DNA of 64,000 bases from an uncultured Anaerofilum sp. Lineage in GTDB: Bacteria; Bacillota; Clostridia; Oscillospirales; Ruminococcaceae. Where the stretch lies: the NCBI GenBank assembly GCA_944385935.1, contig CALWZC010000003.1, positions 62,001 through 126,000 on the forward strand, written 5' to 3'. The notes beneath the pieces are model-generated. The model was not told the DNA's origin, did no database searches, and saw nothing but the letters and a program-made list of their open reading frames with translations. Shown here piece after piece: positions 54,201 through 61,811 of this stretch (positions are counted from its first letter, which is position 1; every line of letters begins with the position of its first letter). A program made the translations under genes and the position numbers.

Positions 54201-56229
54201 TCAATGCAGGAATCAGGTCTTTGGGCAAACCAATTTCCCAAGTCCACCAGTTATCTGTCTGGGACTTTGGCACATAGCAGGTAGTGCACAGGTAGTCCAA
54301 GATATTTACCATATCTTTGAAAAGCTCTGCATTTTTGTAGAGTGCGCCTCCCTCGGCGGCATAGGCTTTTGCCATAGCGAGCACATTTTTAAATGCGGGG
54401 CGGAACTCTACAGCATCATCTGCATAAGGAATGTCAGGGTTACCTGCTGCACCCTCTTGTTGAGGCCATGGGATTCCAGAACAGGTGTCCTGTCCCTTGA
54501 AAGCATAGCTATTCCAGATAGTTTCTGCTTCTTGATTCAGATTTTCTAAAATTTCTGTACCACCAGTTTCAGCAAACAGGTTACTTCCTATCAAGGATTC
54601 ACGCCATGTCTGGCGGATTTTTGCAAAGTCCTCTGGGGTGGTAGCAGGCAAATTTGCAGGGTCCTCATAGAGAATTTCTACATTCCATTGTTTTTGTTGT
54701 CCGGTGCTGTCAGTGGCTACTACTACAACATTTCCCTTATTTTTTCCTGTGAGCACAACACCAGCCGGAACTGTGCGCAGCTCCAACAAATGGCTTGCAT
54801 CTGCATCGCCAGCGGTACGGGTTCCATCCACTTCCCCATCTTTTAATTCTCGCTTAATCTTTTGATAGCCAGAATTTCTTAGGAAAGTGCCATCATATTT
54901 TAGAAATTTTGCACTCCAAGTCACTTCACCAGAAAAATTCTCTGGTGTAGCAATCTGTACAGAATTTCCTTTTACAACCTGAACATCTTCTCCTGTAACA
55001 GTTTCCATCTCTTTTTCTGTCAGTTTAACACTTACAGAAGAATCCATTTTTGTGGTATCAAGCTTTAGGGTAACTTTTCCACCCTCAGTAGAAGATTCTA
55101 CCAATGCGCCAGCTTGTCCCAATTCTTCCACTGTATCTGCCATAACATCCAGTGTAATGTCTATGCATTGGCTTGTGGGCTGGGAAGATTTTGCCACTGT
55201 CAATACCGTAGTATTGTCAGCAAAATTCTTTTCCATCAGTACAGAGGAGGCTTGATACAAGGTGAAGTTTACAATGGAATTGGAAATTGTGGTTTCGCCA
55301 TCCACCCATTTGTTTGCAGCAACCACCCCTTGTGCAGTATTTTCTGCCGCTTGCAACTCTTTTGTGTTGCTTAAAACTTGGTTGGAAGTTTTGGCTGGTA
55401 CTCCATTGTTGAAATCATTTTGCTGACCACCAGCACCTAAGGTATAATTGTAGGCACCATTTACCGGCTCTACCCACAGTTCAAAGGACTGCACCTGCTG
55501 GGTTCCCTCTGTGGGAAAACGGTAAAACACCTTTGAGTTAGTAATACCATCTGAGAATATGTAGCTCCACTCCAAAGGCTTATTAGAACCCTCTGGGGCA
55601 AGGCTAGAGGCTGTCAGCCAGTTTCTTGTATGTTTTCCTTGTGTGATAGTGTCCACAACAGGAGCCCAGCTATAGCGTGGGTCTGTTGCAGCAACTGCAT
55701 CTAAAATATTGCGGTATCCATTCGCAGGGTTTGTCAATGCTGCATAGGTGTTTTCGTTTACTAGCACATTATCTACAACATTGATAACCTTGTCTTGTGT
55801 GCTTCCAGTATTTGCTATATCTGCACCAAGGCAAAGAATTTCGTTATCAAAAAAGAACCAAGATTTTACACCGGAAAGTTCTCCTGCCATTTTTACGCCG
55901 GAAAGTCCGCCATTGGTCGTGGTGTTGCTTAAAACTGATTCCATAGTAACAGCGGCTGGTCGGTTATTGCCATCTGGGCCCAACATCATGGTTGCACCGG
56001 GAACCATGGCCTTTTCTGTGTTGTTCCAACCAGCTCCCGTATGGAGGAGATTTTGAAAAGTAAGGCTTCCTGTGGATGTATCAACAGTTGCCTTATACTT
56101 TTCTGTTTGAACGTTTGTGGCTGGCTGTTCTGCTGCAATGGCTGCCACTGGTGCAGTTACAATATTTGCTGCCCCTATTGCCACAGCCAACAGCATGCTT
56201 AGACTTCGTCGCACTTTTGTTTGAAACAT
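51256..56229 (-). CDS. Secreted, sortase-anchored PL8-family polysaccharide lyase
   Basis: 1,657 residues. Signal peptide about 1-33, then a beta domain (about 40-400) that resembles, in duplicate, the lyase beta-sandwich: WFFFDNEILCLGADI early and WFMFDNEIVCLGAGI late. A bacterial Ig-like stretch precedes the helical toroid (about 530-900) with NWWTWEIGLPKDL, QGANIIDCS (N725) and the catalytic YPDGSYLDHSSVPYLGAYG (H786, Y795; same 9-residue spacing as known hyaluronate lyases). NHENRFGWHQNNGMTYIYD starts the beta half. A Pro/Thr linker with 36-residue repeats, another domain, and the sorting signal SPQTGD plus helix and YRRKH complete it. It should cleave hyaluronan, chondroitin or a related uronic-acid polymer. 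GGGAGGA precedes the ATG. Confidence 0.9.
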   Translation of the reverse strand: MFQTKVRRSLSMLLAVAIGAANIVTAPVAAIAAEQPATNVQTEKYKATVDTSTGSLTFQNLLHTGAGWNNTEKAMVPGATMMLGPDGNNRPAAVTMESVLSNTTTNGGLSGVKMAGELSGVKSWFFFDNEILCLGADIANTGSTQDKVINVVDNVLVNENTYAALTNPANGYRNILDAVAATDPRYSWAPVVDTITQGKHTRNWLTASSLAPEGSNKPLEWSYIFSDGITNSKVFYRFPTEGTQQVQSFELWVEPVNGAYNYTLGAGGQQNDFNNGVPAKTSNQVLSNTKELQAAENTAQGVVAANKWVDGETTISNSIVNFTLYQASSVLMEKNFADNTTVLTVAKSSQPTSQCIDITLDVMADTVEELGQAGALVESSTEGGKVTLKLDTTKMDSSVSVKLTEKEMETVTGEDVQVVKGNSVQIATPENFSGEVTWSAKFLKYDGTFLRNSGYQKIKRELKDGEVDGTRTAGDADASHLLELRTVPAGVVLTGKNKGNVVVVATDSTGQQKQWNVEILYEDPANLPATTPEDFAKIRQTWRESLIGSNLFAETGGTEILENLNQEAETIWNSYAFKGQDTCSGIPWPQQEGAAGNPDIPYADDAVEFRPAFKNVLAMAKAYAAEGGALYKNAELFKDMVNILDYLCTTCYVPKSQTDNWWTWEIGLPKDLIPALMLIAEDLTEEQIMRYTEALYFFQPDPFHEGVINTASTHAQGYRTAQGANIIDCSTTAVGLGALRQDNELVYMGMQASSGTFVINTVADSTTIAQEGYASGFYPDGSYLDHSSVPYLGAYGIEFMKGAVKIPSLLAGTPWQYPAEVQKNLESYVVDGFGNGMYKGMLLDSLKGRSVSRPASSNQAAGREAMTIILQLVDSFTEPAKSTTLSALKLWMQEDTTFVDSLTGAEYVAIKQRAKEILADDSIEAKVSPTHVSYPLMDRAIHRTDDYLFTVSMYSERIQNTEIMNHENRFGWHQNNGMTYIYDADNQYTENYWNTVNPLRLAGTTVAALNIGNGAPDSSGFAQGGDFRSNESWVGGSSLGNYGISGMSFTGEANVASGDSSLTYAPDLKGKKSWFMFDNEIVCLGAGITNKGMDVPVETTIENRKLDETASNAFVVDGENVKLSAKEANVKELVDRSADLSGTAFDNVTWAHLAGTKAVGTGYYFPSANTQIQARLAKTTGNWSDVGTFEGESTQNYLEMWVDHGVNPTDSNYSYVLLPEKTEAETKAYAENPEIEILENTSSIQAVYDDSLKMTGINFWDENGGTVADVTSDKAASVILQETSDNTLKIAVSDPTMKNKGNIQITITKPIVSEVALDKNVSVVEKDENHIVLSFAMAGTNGASSVAELKVEPTSTPEPTTTPNPTATPEPTTSPEPTNTPNPTATPAPTTEPQPTATPNPTATPEPTTSPEPTNTPNPTATPAPTTEPQPTATPNPTATPNPTATPNPSATHTPVASELKEVPAQLAQIPELNTVAKIQAKMEAAAKAVVGDLQQFSLWDYRLMATMSDGTQQEVTPENFPKEGVVITLDFPQSTSDKDTFVVTHMFTTEQGSHKVGDVETIIPTVTKDGISFRVYSLSPIGLSWKSSSSQSTGDNNQGNNNQNNQNQTPSTPSGNTSTSPQTGDSAIAYTMLFACLSVAGFSGGMVYRRKHNNMR
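51929..52144. repeat. 108-bp tandem repeat in the PL8 linker
   Basis: 51929-52036 and 52037-52144 are nearly identical (one difference noticed). They encode two copies of a 36-residue Pro/Thr/Glu unit of the PTATP/PEPTTSPEP style. Shorter repeats flank it. Copy number is likely to vary between strains by slippage. Confidence 0.85.
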
Positions 56230-56408
56230 TTTTCATGTCCTCCCTGTTGTTTTGTCGTTTTTCCGACAATAGCCAAAGATTTTTTCATCATGCCAAAGTC
56301 AGTTTTGTTTTGCCTTCATCAGTGTAACAAACTCCTTTTTTCTTTTCAAGTTTTTTGTTACATTTTACATAATAATACAATAAATTCAAAATTAAAATTG
56401 GTTACTAG

Positions 56409-56438
56409 CACAAATATTTGTGTGAATTTTGTATTATA
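56409..56438 (-). promoter_or_regulatory. Candidate PL8 promoter with palindromic operator
   Basis: On the minus strand a TATAAT box (56433-56438) is followed, about where transcription should start, by a perfect 14-bp palindrome CACAAATATTTGTG (56409-56422). No good -35 box is present, which would suit an activator-dependent or repressed promoter. Confidence 0.45.
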
Positions 56439-56482
56439 TCCATAAATAAACAGATGGATTGTTTTGTATTTTACTTTACATA

Positions 56483-56523
56483 AAGAAAAAAGAAGATGCA
56501 CTACAATTCCAGCGCACCTTCTT
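56483..56523 (-). terminator. Terminator of the Bce-like operon
   Basis: On the minus strand AAGAAGGTGC...GCATCTTCTT pairs over ten positions with one wobble and runs into TTTTTTC, 24 bases after the small-peptide stop. Confidence 0.82.
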
Positions 56524-56546
56524 TAAAAAGCGGATATAAAATTTAT

Positions 56547-56660
56547 TTACCGTTTACGGAATACACATTTAAAAACTATCACTGCTAAAACAGCACTTGC
56601 AATCCATAAAAACTTATGCAAAAAATCCTCCATAACGCTTTTTTGTGAATGGTCAATCAT
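56547..56660 (-). CDS. 37-residue membrane peptide downstream of bceB-like gene
   Basis: A short frame with GGAGG eight bases before its ATG (56658-56660). It encodes MIDHSQKSVMEDFLHKF, a hydrophobic helix LWIASAVLAVIVF and a basic end KCVFRKR, so a single-span membrane peptide with the positive end probably inside. It begins 25 bases after the permease stop and is followed by the operon terminator, which argues for a real gene. No family is recognised. It might be a small regulator or stabiliser of the transporter. Confidence 0.6.
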   Translation of the reverse strand: MIDHSQKSVMEDFLHKFLWIASAVLAVIVFKCVFRKR

Positions 56661-56684
56661 GTTATTTTCCTCCCTATATCTATT

Positions 56685-58730
56685 TTATTCTTTTATTTTG
56701 CTAACAATGGAAAAATAAGATTGGGATGTAACTTTATATATCACCCCGTAAAATACTCCAAACACAGCATAACAGCATAGAGTTGTAATAATAAGAAGCT
56801 GCGTGTCCATCAATCCCAACAGCATGAGTAATTTTCGGATAAGCGGAAAGGCAAAAGCAAGATGCACACCTGCCATCAGTAAGGGTGTGAAAAATACTGT
56901 GAGGATTTGAGAGTTGATACTCTGTTTTATTTCCTTTTTGGTCATGCCAACTTTTTGCATAATATCAAATCGGGATTGGTCCTCATAGCCTTCCGAAACC
57001 TGTTTATAGTAGATAATTAAAACTGCTGCAAAGATGAACACAATTCCTAACAAAATTCCTAAGAAGAACAAACCGCCATAGATTGCATAAAAATCAGTTC
57101 GTTCTTGTGCAACACCTTCTGTAGAAATGCTGAAATAGCTGGTTTCTTGGGGATTATCTAGTTGAAGAGAAATCTTGGTTTCTATTTGTCTTAAAATCTC
57201 TATCTGTGTTGTATCATCACAGGGCAAGTCAAAGGCGTAGCACCAGTGGAAGGACAGCAAATTTCTACCAGTATTTGTTGTAAGCCCTTGGAAAGGTTCC
57301 ACAATTTCTGTAAAATTAGGCACAAAGAGATACATGGTAGGAAAAATTTGCATAGAATCCACACCATTGTCCACAAAACCTTCTGCTTGCTTTTTTACAT
57401 TGAAGGTCATATCTTGCAGTTTTATGGTGTCAAAGGTATATTCCATCTCTTTTGTAGTGTAAATCATTACCTCCCCAGAAGAAAGGGTTTCTTGTTTTCC
57501 CATTAAATGATTGTAGTCTTCTAGTGGCACAATAAAGATTTGCCATATATCTGACATGGCATTCATTCTATTACCATAGGCGGACTCATCTACCAACATC
57601 TCGTTTCCGTGTAAAATTCCTCCCATGGCAGCAGTGCGAAATTCCAAAATGTTTTCTTGTTGTGTGTTATTTTCTTCTGTAATTTGTTGTACCAATTGTT
57701 TAACCTGTTGCACTTGCTGCCCTTTCAGCATTTCTGCACTGCTTGCAATAGCATCCAAGTTAATATTTCTGGGAAAGCGATTGCGCAAGCTATCCTCTGC
57801 CCCAATATACAAGCATACCGTAGAGGACACCATGACCAACACCATAGTGCAAAGAACGCAAATGGAAGCCAGACCTGCGCCGTTTCGTTTCATGCGGTAT
57901 ACCATAGATGACACAGAAACAAAATGGTTGGTTTTGTAATAATAATTTTTATTTTTTTGCAACACTTTGCAAATAACCACAGAACCTGCAATAAACAATA
58001 AATAGGTTGCCACCACAACCATTACCACAGCAACAAAGAACATCATCAATGCGGTAACAGGGTCTTCAATGGTTACTGCCCAATAATATGCCACTGCCAA
58101 AAGCACTGCGCCTAAAATGGCAATTATCCAGTTTGCTTTTGGGGGCTTTTCTCCTGCGTTTTCACTGCGCAAAAGCTGGATGGGATTGGTGAGATGAATC
58201 TGTCGCAGTGTGTTGAGATAAATGAAAGCAAAAATGATTACAAACAAAAGTGCTGTCTGGTAGATGGATGGAAAGCTAAGAGTGAGGGCAAAGGTGGCTG
58301 TTCCATCCAAAATTTTTATCATACACAGTTCAGCCAATTTAGAAAATAAAATGCCAAAAAATAAACCTGCTACAATGGTGATGGTTGCAATGATAAGGGT
58401 TTCTAAAAATAGAACCAATGCCAAGTGTTTCTTTCCAACACCTAAGATGTTATACAAACCAAATTCCTTTTTTCGTCTGCGGATTAAAAAGGAATTGCTG
58501 TAAAACAAAAAGATAAGGGAAAAGACAGACATTACCCCTACCCCCATGGAAAGAAAACTTTGCATGGTAGCACCCCCTGTTATATTCCTAAAGGTGGGCG
58601 AGGTGCTCAAAAACGAGATAATATAGCACATCATCACAGTGCCAATGCAAGTGAGCATATAAGGCACGTAGAACTTTTTGTTTTTTTGAATGCCACTCCA
58701 TGCCAATGTTCGATAGATTCCCTGTTTCAT
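56685..58730 (-). CDS. BceB-like ABC transporter permease (FtsX/MacB type)
   Basis: 681 residues with ten expected membrane helices and a large extracellular loop (about 310-510) between helices seven and eight, the mark of BceB proteins. The N-terminus reads IYRTLAWSGIQKNKKFYVPYMLTC. The FtsX core is visible as FLIRRRKKEFGLYNILGVGKKHLALVLFLETLI and, near the end, DQSRFDIMQKVGMTKKEIKQSINSQILTVFF. Such transporters sense and detoxify cell-wall antibiotics and host defence peptides together with BceRS. It overlaps the ATPase gene by four bases (ATGA). Confidence 0.92.
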   Translation of the reverse strand: MKQGIYRTLAWSGIQKNKKFYVPYMLTCIGTVMMCYIISFLSTSPTFRNITGGATMQSFLSMGVGVMSVFSLIFLFYSNSFLIRRRKKEFGLYNILGVGKKHLALVLFLETLIIATITIVAGLFFGILFSKLAELCMIKILDGTATFALTLSFPSIYQTALLFVIIFAFIYLNTLRQIHLTNPIQLLRSENAGEKPPKANWIIAILGAVLLAVAYYWAVTIEDPVTALMMFFVAVVMVVVATYLLFIAGSVVICKVLQKNKNYYYKTNHFVSVSSMVYRMKRNGAGLASICVLCTMVLVMVSSTVCLYIGAEDSLRNRFPRNINLDAIASSAEMLKGQQVQQVKQLVQQITEENNTQQENILEFRTAAMGGILHGNEMLVDESAYGNRMNAMSDIWQIFIVPLEDYNHLMGKQETLSSGEVMIYTTKEMEYTFDTIKLQDMTFNVKKQAEGFVDNGVDSMQIFPTMYLFVPNFTEIVEPFQGLTTNTGRNLLSFHWCYAFDLPCDDTTQIEILRQIETKISLQLDNPQETSYFSISTEGVAQERTDFYAIYGGLFFLGILLGIVFIFAAVLIIYYKQVSEGYEDQSRFDIMQKVGMTKKEIKQSINSQILTVFFTPLLMAGVHLAFAFPLIRKLLMLLGLMDTQLLIITTLCCYAVFGVFYGVIYKVTSQSYFSIVSKIKE

Positions 58731-59491
58731 CTACGGTCACCACCTGTTGCTAGCATTGTAAGTGTATCGGAAATTTTTTGGTACAATTCGCTTTCTGTAC
58801 TATTTCCCCGATAGATTTGATGATATACTTCGCCATCCTTAATAAATAGCACCCTGCTGGCATGACTTGCCGCTTTGACCGAGTGGGTTACCATCAATAT
58901 GGTTTGCCCATTTCTGTTAATTTCTCCAAACAGTCGCAACAGTTCATCTGTGGCTTTGGAATCCAGTGCGCCGGTGGGTTCGTCTGCCAAAATCAACCGA
59001 GGGTTGATAATCAAGGCTCTTGCCACTGCTGCCCGTTGTTTTTGCCCTCCTGAAACTTCGTAAGGGTACTTTTTTAATAGTTGAGAAATTCCCAGTTGGG
59101 AAGCAATGGGCATCAGCCGCTTTTTCATCTCATCGGGACGCTTGCCCGAAAGAACCAAAGGCAAGTAGATATTGTCTTCTAGGGAAAAGGTGTCCAACAA
59201 ATTAAAATCCTGAAACACAAATCCCAGATGGTCACGGCGAAAGGCCGCAATGTCTGATTCTTTAATTTTGGAAAGCTCATTCCCATCCAGTCGAACACTG
59301 CCAGATGTGGGCTTATCCAAAGCGGCCATAATATTTAGCAAAGTGGTTTTGCCGGAACCAGATTCCCCCATGATTGCCACATATTCCCCCTCCTCTACCT
59401 GAAATGTTACATTGGAAAGGGCTTGCACTTGGTTTCCACCAAAGCGAGTGGTATATATTTTCTTTACTGCATCAACTTCTAAAATGCTCAT
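58727..59491 (-). CDS. BceA-like ABC transporter ATP-binding protein
   Basis: About 254 residues. Walker A GESGSGKTTLLN, Q-loop VFQDFNLLDTFSLEDNIYLPLVL, signature EVSGGQKQRAAVARALI, Walker B LILADEPTGALD and H-loop MVTHS. The IYTTRFGGNQVQALSNVTF start is typical of the LolD/MacB/BceA clade. The start is the ATG at 59491 behind AAAGGAGG; the 75 in-frame codons before it cross the terminator and have no similarity. It energises the permease encoded just downstream. Confidence 0.95.
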   Translation of the reverse strand: MSILEVDAVKKIYTTRFGGNQVQALSNVTFQVEEGEYVAIMGESGSGKTTLLNIMAALDKPTSGSVRLDGNELSKIKESDIAAFRRDHLGFVFQDFNLLDTFSLEDNIYLPLVLSGKRPDEMKKRLMPIASQLGISQLLKKYPYEVSGGQKQRAAVARALIINPRLILADEPTGALDSKATDELLRLFGEINRNGQTILMVTHSVKAASHASRVLFIKDGEVYHQIYRGNSTESELYQKISDTLTMLATGGDRR

Positions 59492-59532
59492 AGATTTCTT
59501 TCCTCCTTTGTTTTTTGCACCTTCATTGTAGC

Positions 59533-59602
59533 AAAAAAGGGAAATGTATCGCCATGGATTTAGCTTACATTTCCCACAGAATTTCTTACGCTTTTGTAAG
59601 AA
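59533..59602 (-). terminator. Terminator and second hairpin between kinase and bceAB-like genes
   Basis: On the minus strand GGGAAATGTA-N17-TACATTTCCC (59539-59575) is followed by TTTTTTG, a complete terminator. A second hairpin TTCTTAC/GTAAGAA (59583-59602) lies just before it. The ATPase gene therefore probably has its own promoter, for which TACAAT just downstream is a -10 candidate. The inverted repeat could also serve as a response-regulator site. Confidence 0.65.
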
Positions 59603-59604
59603 GT

Positions 59605-60594
59605 TTATTCTACCTGAAGATAGCTTTGCTCCAAACCAATGCGGACAACAGTTCCACTGTCCAAAGAAGATTGGATTGTGATGGTATGGCCCAGATTTTT
59701 GCAAATTCTTTTGCACAGATACAACCCAATTCCACTGGCTTTTTTATCGTTATGCCCATTGTATCCGGTATAGCTTTTTTCAAACACACGGGGTAAATCC
59801 TCTGGTGCAATGCCAATCCCTGTATCTCGAATACAAAGGGTGAGAGGCTCCTCCATATCAATGGTAATAGTACCGCTGTTTGTGTACTTCAAGGCGTTGG
59901 ATAGAATCTGCTCAATGACAAAAGAAAGCCATTTTTCATCAGTAAGTACCATAGCATTGGTTGGCTCATAGGATAACCTTAACTTTTTTCGGATAAACTG
60001 CCCTGCAAATTTCTTTACAGCATCTTTCAATATTGTATCCAGCGGCTGCTGGCGAAAAACATAGTCTTTGCTGGTGGAGTCCAGCCGCAGAAAAGCAAGA
60101 ACCATTTCTACATACTGTTCAATTTTTTGCAATTGTTCGGAAATTTGCCGAGAAAGGGCGGAGTCCTCATTTTGCAGGGTTAGGCGCATGGCAGCAATGG
60201 GGGTTTTTATTTGATGTGCCCAGATAGTATAGTAATCTATCATATCTTGGTATTTCATATTCATGGTGGTTTCTAGTTGATTTTGCTGCTGTCGCAAGGA
60301 TTGAATAATGGCTTGGTAGTCTAAATCATCTTGGGTTTGCTGTGCAGGAAAGTGTTCCATGAGGGAAGCGGGTTGCTGGCTGAGTTCTGTCAACTTCTGG
60401 TGCTTTCGTTTGATATGTTTTATATCCCATACAAAAACACCGAGAGTAATTATCAAACAAATACAAATTGGATAGCATACTGCTGCCATTGGAAGATTGT
60501 ATAAGAAAAATGTAAAAAGAAAAACAAAAGAAAATAGACAAAATAGAATGATTGTCCGTTTTCTTTGTCTAACATACAATGCAAAAATATTCAT
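59605..60594 (-). CDS. BceS-like intramembrane-sensing histidine kinase
   Basis: 329 residues. Two closely spaced helices (about 15-55) with almost no outside loop, as in BceS-type kinases that listen to their transporter. The DHp domain has the phosphoacceptor His in YTIWAHQIKTPIAAMRLTLQ. The ATPase has N-box EQILSNALKYTNS, G1 RDTGIGIAPEDL, F-box FEKSYTGYNG and G2 ASGIGLYLCKRICKNLG. AAGGGA precedes the ATG. It lies 14 bases after the regulator and upstream of the transporter genes. Confidence 0.93.
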   Translation of the reverse strand: MNIFALYVRQRKRTIILFCLFSFVFLFTFFLYNLPMAAVCYPICICLIITLGVFVWDIKHIKRKHQKLTELSQQPASLMEHFPAQQTQDDLDYQAIIQSLRQQQNQLETTMNMKYQDMIDYYTIWAHQIKTPIAAMRLTLQNEDSALSRQISEQLQKIEQYVEMVLAFLRLDSTSKDYVFRQQPLDTILKDAVKKFAGQFIRKKLRLSYEPTNAMVLTDEKWLSFVIEQILSNALKYTNSGTITIDMEEPLTLCIRDTGIGIAPEDLPRVFEKSYTGYNGHNDKKASGIGLYLCKRICKNLGHTITIQSSLDSGTVVRIGLEQSYLQVE

Positions 60595-60608
60595 AGACAG
60601 TCCCTTCC

Positions 60609-61280
60609 CTACTGTATTAGATATCCCACACCAAACTTTGTGGTGATAAATTGTGTAAGCCCTACAGCATCCAGCTTTTTCCGCAAACGATTGATATTGA
60701 CAGTAAGGGTGTTTTCGTCCACAAAGCTATCTGTTTCCCACAATCGTTCCATCAATTTTTCTCGGCTTACAACCTTCCCTTTGTTTTCCATTAAAGCAAG
60801 CAAAATGCGGTATTCATTTTTTGTTAGGTCTACCACCACATTGTTGTATGTTAGCTGATTATCTCCTGTGTTCAGCAAAGCTCCTCGGTGCTCTAACACA
60901 GGCACAGCGGCGGCAAAATCGTAGGTTCTGCGAAGCATTGCTTGAATTTTTGCCATCAACACCCCTTGGTCAAAGGGTTTTGCAATAAAATCATCTGCTC
61001 CCATGTTCATAGCCATTACAATATTCATATTATCCGAAGCGGAGGATATAAAAATAATGGGAACTTTAGAAACTTTGCGAATTTCTCCACACCAATGATA
61101 CCCATTGAAGAAAGGGAGAGAGATATCAAGCAAAACTAAATGGGGATTACACTGGGCAAATTCTCCCATAACATTGCGAAAATTCTGCACACAAATTGCA
61201 TCTAAATCCCATAGCTTCATCTGTTCTGCCACAGCTGCGGAAATTGTAGGGTCATCCTCCACAATCAAAATCCTATACAT
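60609..61280 (-). CDS. BceR-like OmpR-family response regulator
   Basis: 223 residues. Receiver domain YRILIVEDDPTISAAVAEQM with the phosphoacceptor Asp in LVLLDISLPFFNGYHWC, conserved Ser/Thr in IFISSASD and Lys in DDFIAKPFDQGVL. The winged-helix DNA-binding domain (about 130-220) includes LTKNEYRILLALMENKGKVVSREKLMERLW and NTLTVNINRLRKKLDAVGL. It should activate the bceAB-like genes in response to cell-wall-active peptides. Its promoter probably overlaps the palindrome at 61301-61315, inside the end of the yccF-like gene. Confidence 0.94.
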   Translation of the reverse strand: MYRILIVEDDPTISAAVAEQMKLWDLDAICVQNFRNVMGEFAQCNPHLVLLDISLPFFNGYHWCGEIRKVSKVPIIFISSASDNMNIVMAMNMGADDFIAKPFDQGVLMAKIQAMLRRTYDFAAAVPVLEHRGALLNTGDNQLTYNNVVVDLTKNEYRILLALMENKGKVVSREKLMERLWETDSFVDENTLTVNINRLRKKLDAVGLTQFITTKFGVGYLIQ

Positions 61281-61300
61281 CTATTCTCCCCCACTTCTTT

Positions 61301-61315
61301 ACAGTATTATACTGT
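61301..61315 (-). promoter_or_regulatory. Perfect palindrome over the -10 box of the response regulator gene
   Basis: ACAGTAT-T-ATACTGT is a perfect 7+7 palindrome. On the minus strand it contains TATAAT, a -10 box about 20 bases before the regulator start. Such an overlap suits a repressor or autoregulation. The nearby -35 is not clear. Confidence 0.5.
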
Positions 61316-61675
61316 ATATATAATTCTTGCCCCAAAAGGACAAAGTGCTAATTTTGCTATTTTAAAGCACTGCAAACCAAAAGGAATACCTATAATAGTA
61401 CAGCACAGCAATAACCCATTTACTGTTGCAACTACTGCCAAGGGAATACCACTAAGTATCAGCCAAAACACATTGGCAATGACGGACAAGGTACCTCCAC
61501 CGTACTCCACATCTTTTCCAAAGGGGAAAAAAGCAAGGGAAGCCATTTTAAAACACTGTCTGCCAATGGGAATGCCCACAATGGTAATACTCCATAAAAT
61601 TCCTGCCAATGTCCAACTAAGACCTTGCCACAAGCCTCCACAAACAAACCAAATGATATTTCCCAAACAGCCCAT
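61307..61675 (-). CDS. YccF-family (DUF307) inner-membrane protein
   Basis: About 122 residues with two repeats of the YccF unit: IIWFVCGGLWQGLSWTLAGILWSITIVGIPIGRQCFKMASLAFFPFG and WLILSGIPLAVVATVNGLLLCCTIIGIPFGLQCFKIAKLALCPFG. The GIPxGxQCFKxAxLAxxPFG motif, twice, is diagnostic. Function in the cell is unknown. The start is the ATG at 61675 behind AGGAGG; 12 further codons upstream are in frame but lack a ribosome site. It ends just 26 bases before the response-regulator gene, so read-through into that operon is possible. Confidence 0.9.
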   Translation of the reverse strand: MGCLGNIIWFVCGGLWQGLSWTLAGILWSITIVGIPIGRQCFKMASLAFFPFGKDVEYGGGTLSVIANVFWLILSGIPLAVVATVNGLLLCCTIIGIPFGLQCFKIAKLALCPFGARIIYTV

Positions 61676-61756
61676 AGTATCTTGCCTCCTGTCTAATTTT
61701 CCTGCTGCCATTATATCATAAAAAACGAAATTGGGTTGATAAACTTTCCAGTTTGC

Positions 61757-61797
61757 AAAAATAAAAAGGAAGCAGAGATTTTCTCCACTTCCTTTTT
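61757..61797 (-). terminator. Terminator of the feo genes
   Basis: On the minus strand AAAAAGGAAG (with inner GAGA/TCTC) pairs with CTTCCTTTTT and continues as ATTTTTG, 15 bases after the Cys-rich gene stop. Confidence 0.85.
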
Positions 61798-61811
61798 TCT
61801 ATTATTGTATG

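Larger units (their letters stand above)
56230..56546. other. Upstream region of the PL8 gene
   Basis: No gene is seen. From the start codon outwards it has a 5'-leader hairpin TTGTCG/CGACAA (56252-56269), an 8-bp inverted repeat GTAACAAA/TTTGTTAC (56324-56331, 56354-56361), a palindrome and -10 box at 56409-56438, and the terminator of the neighbouring operon at 56483-56523. Confidence 0.5.

Noticed and set aside
59492-59716. N-terminal extension of 75 codons on the BceA-like ATPase
   Set aside because: It would cross a terminator and has no similarity. The ATG at 59491 has AAAGGAGG.
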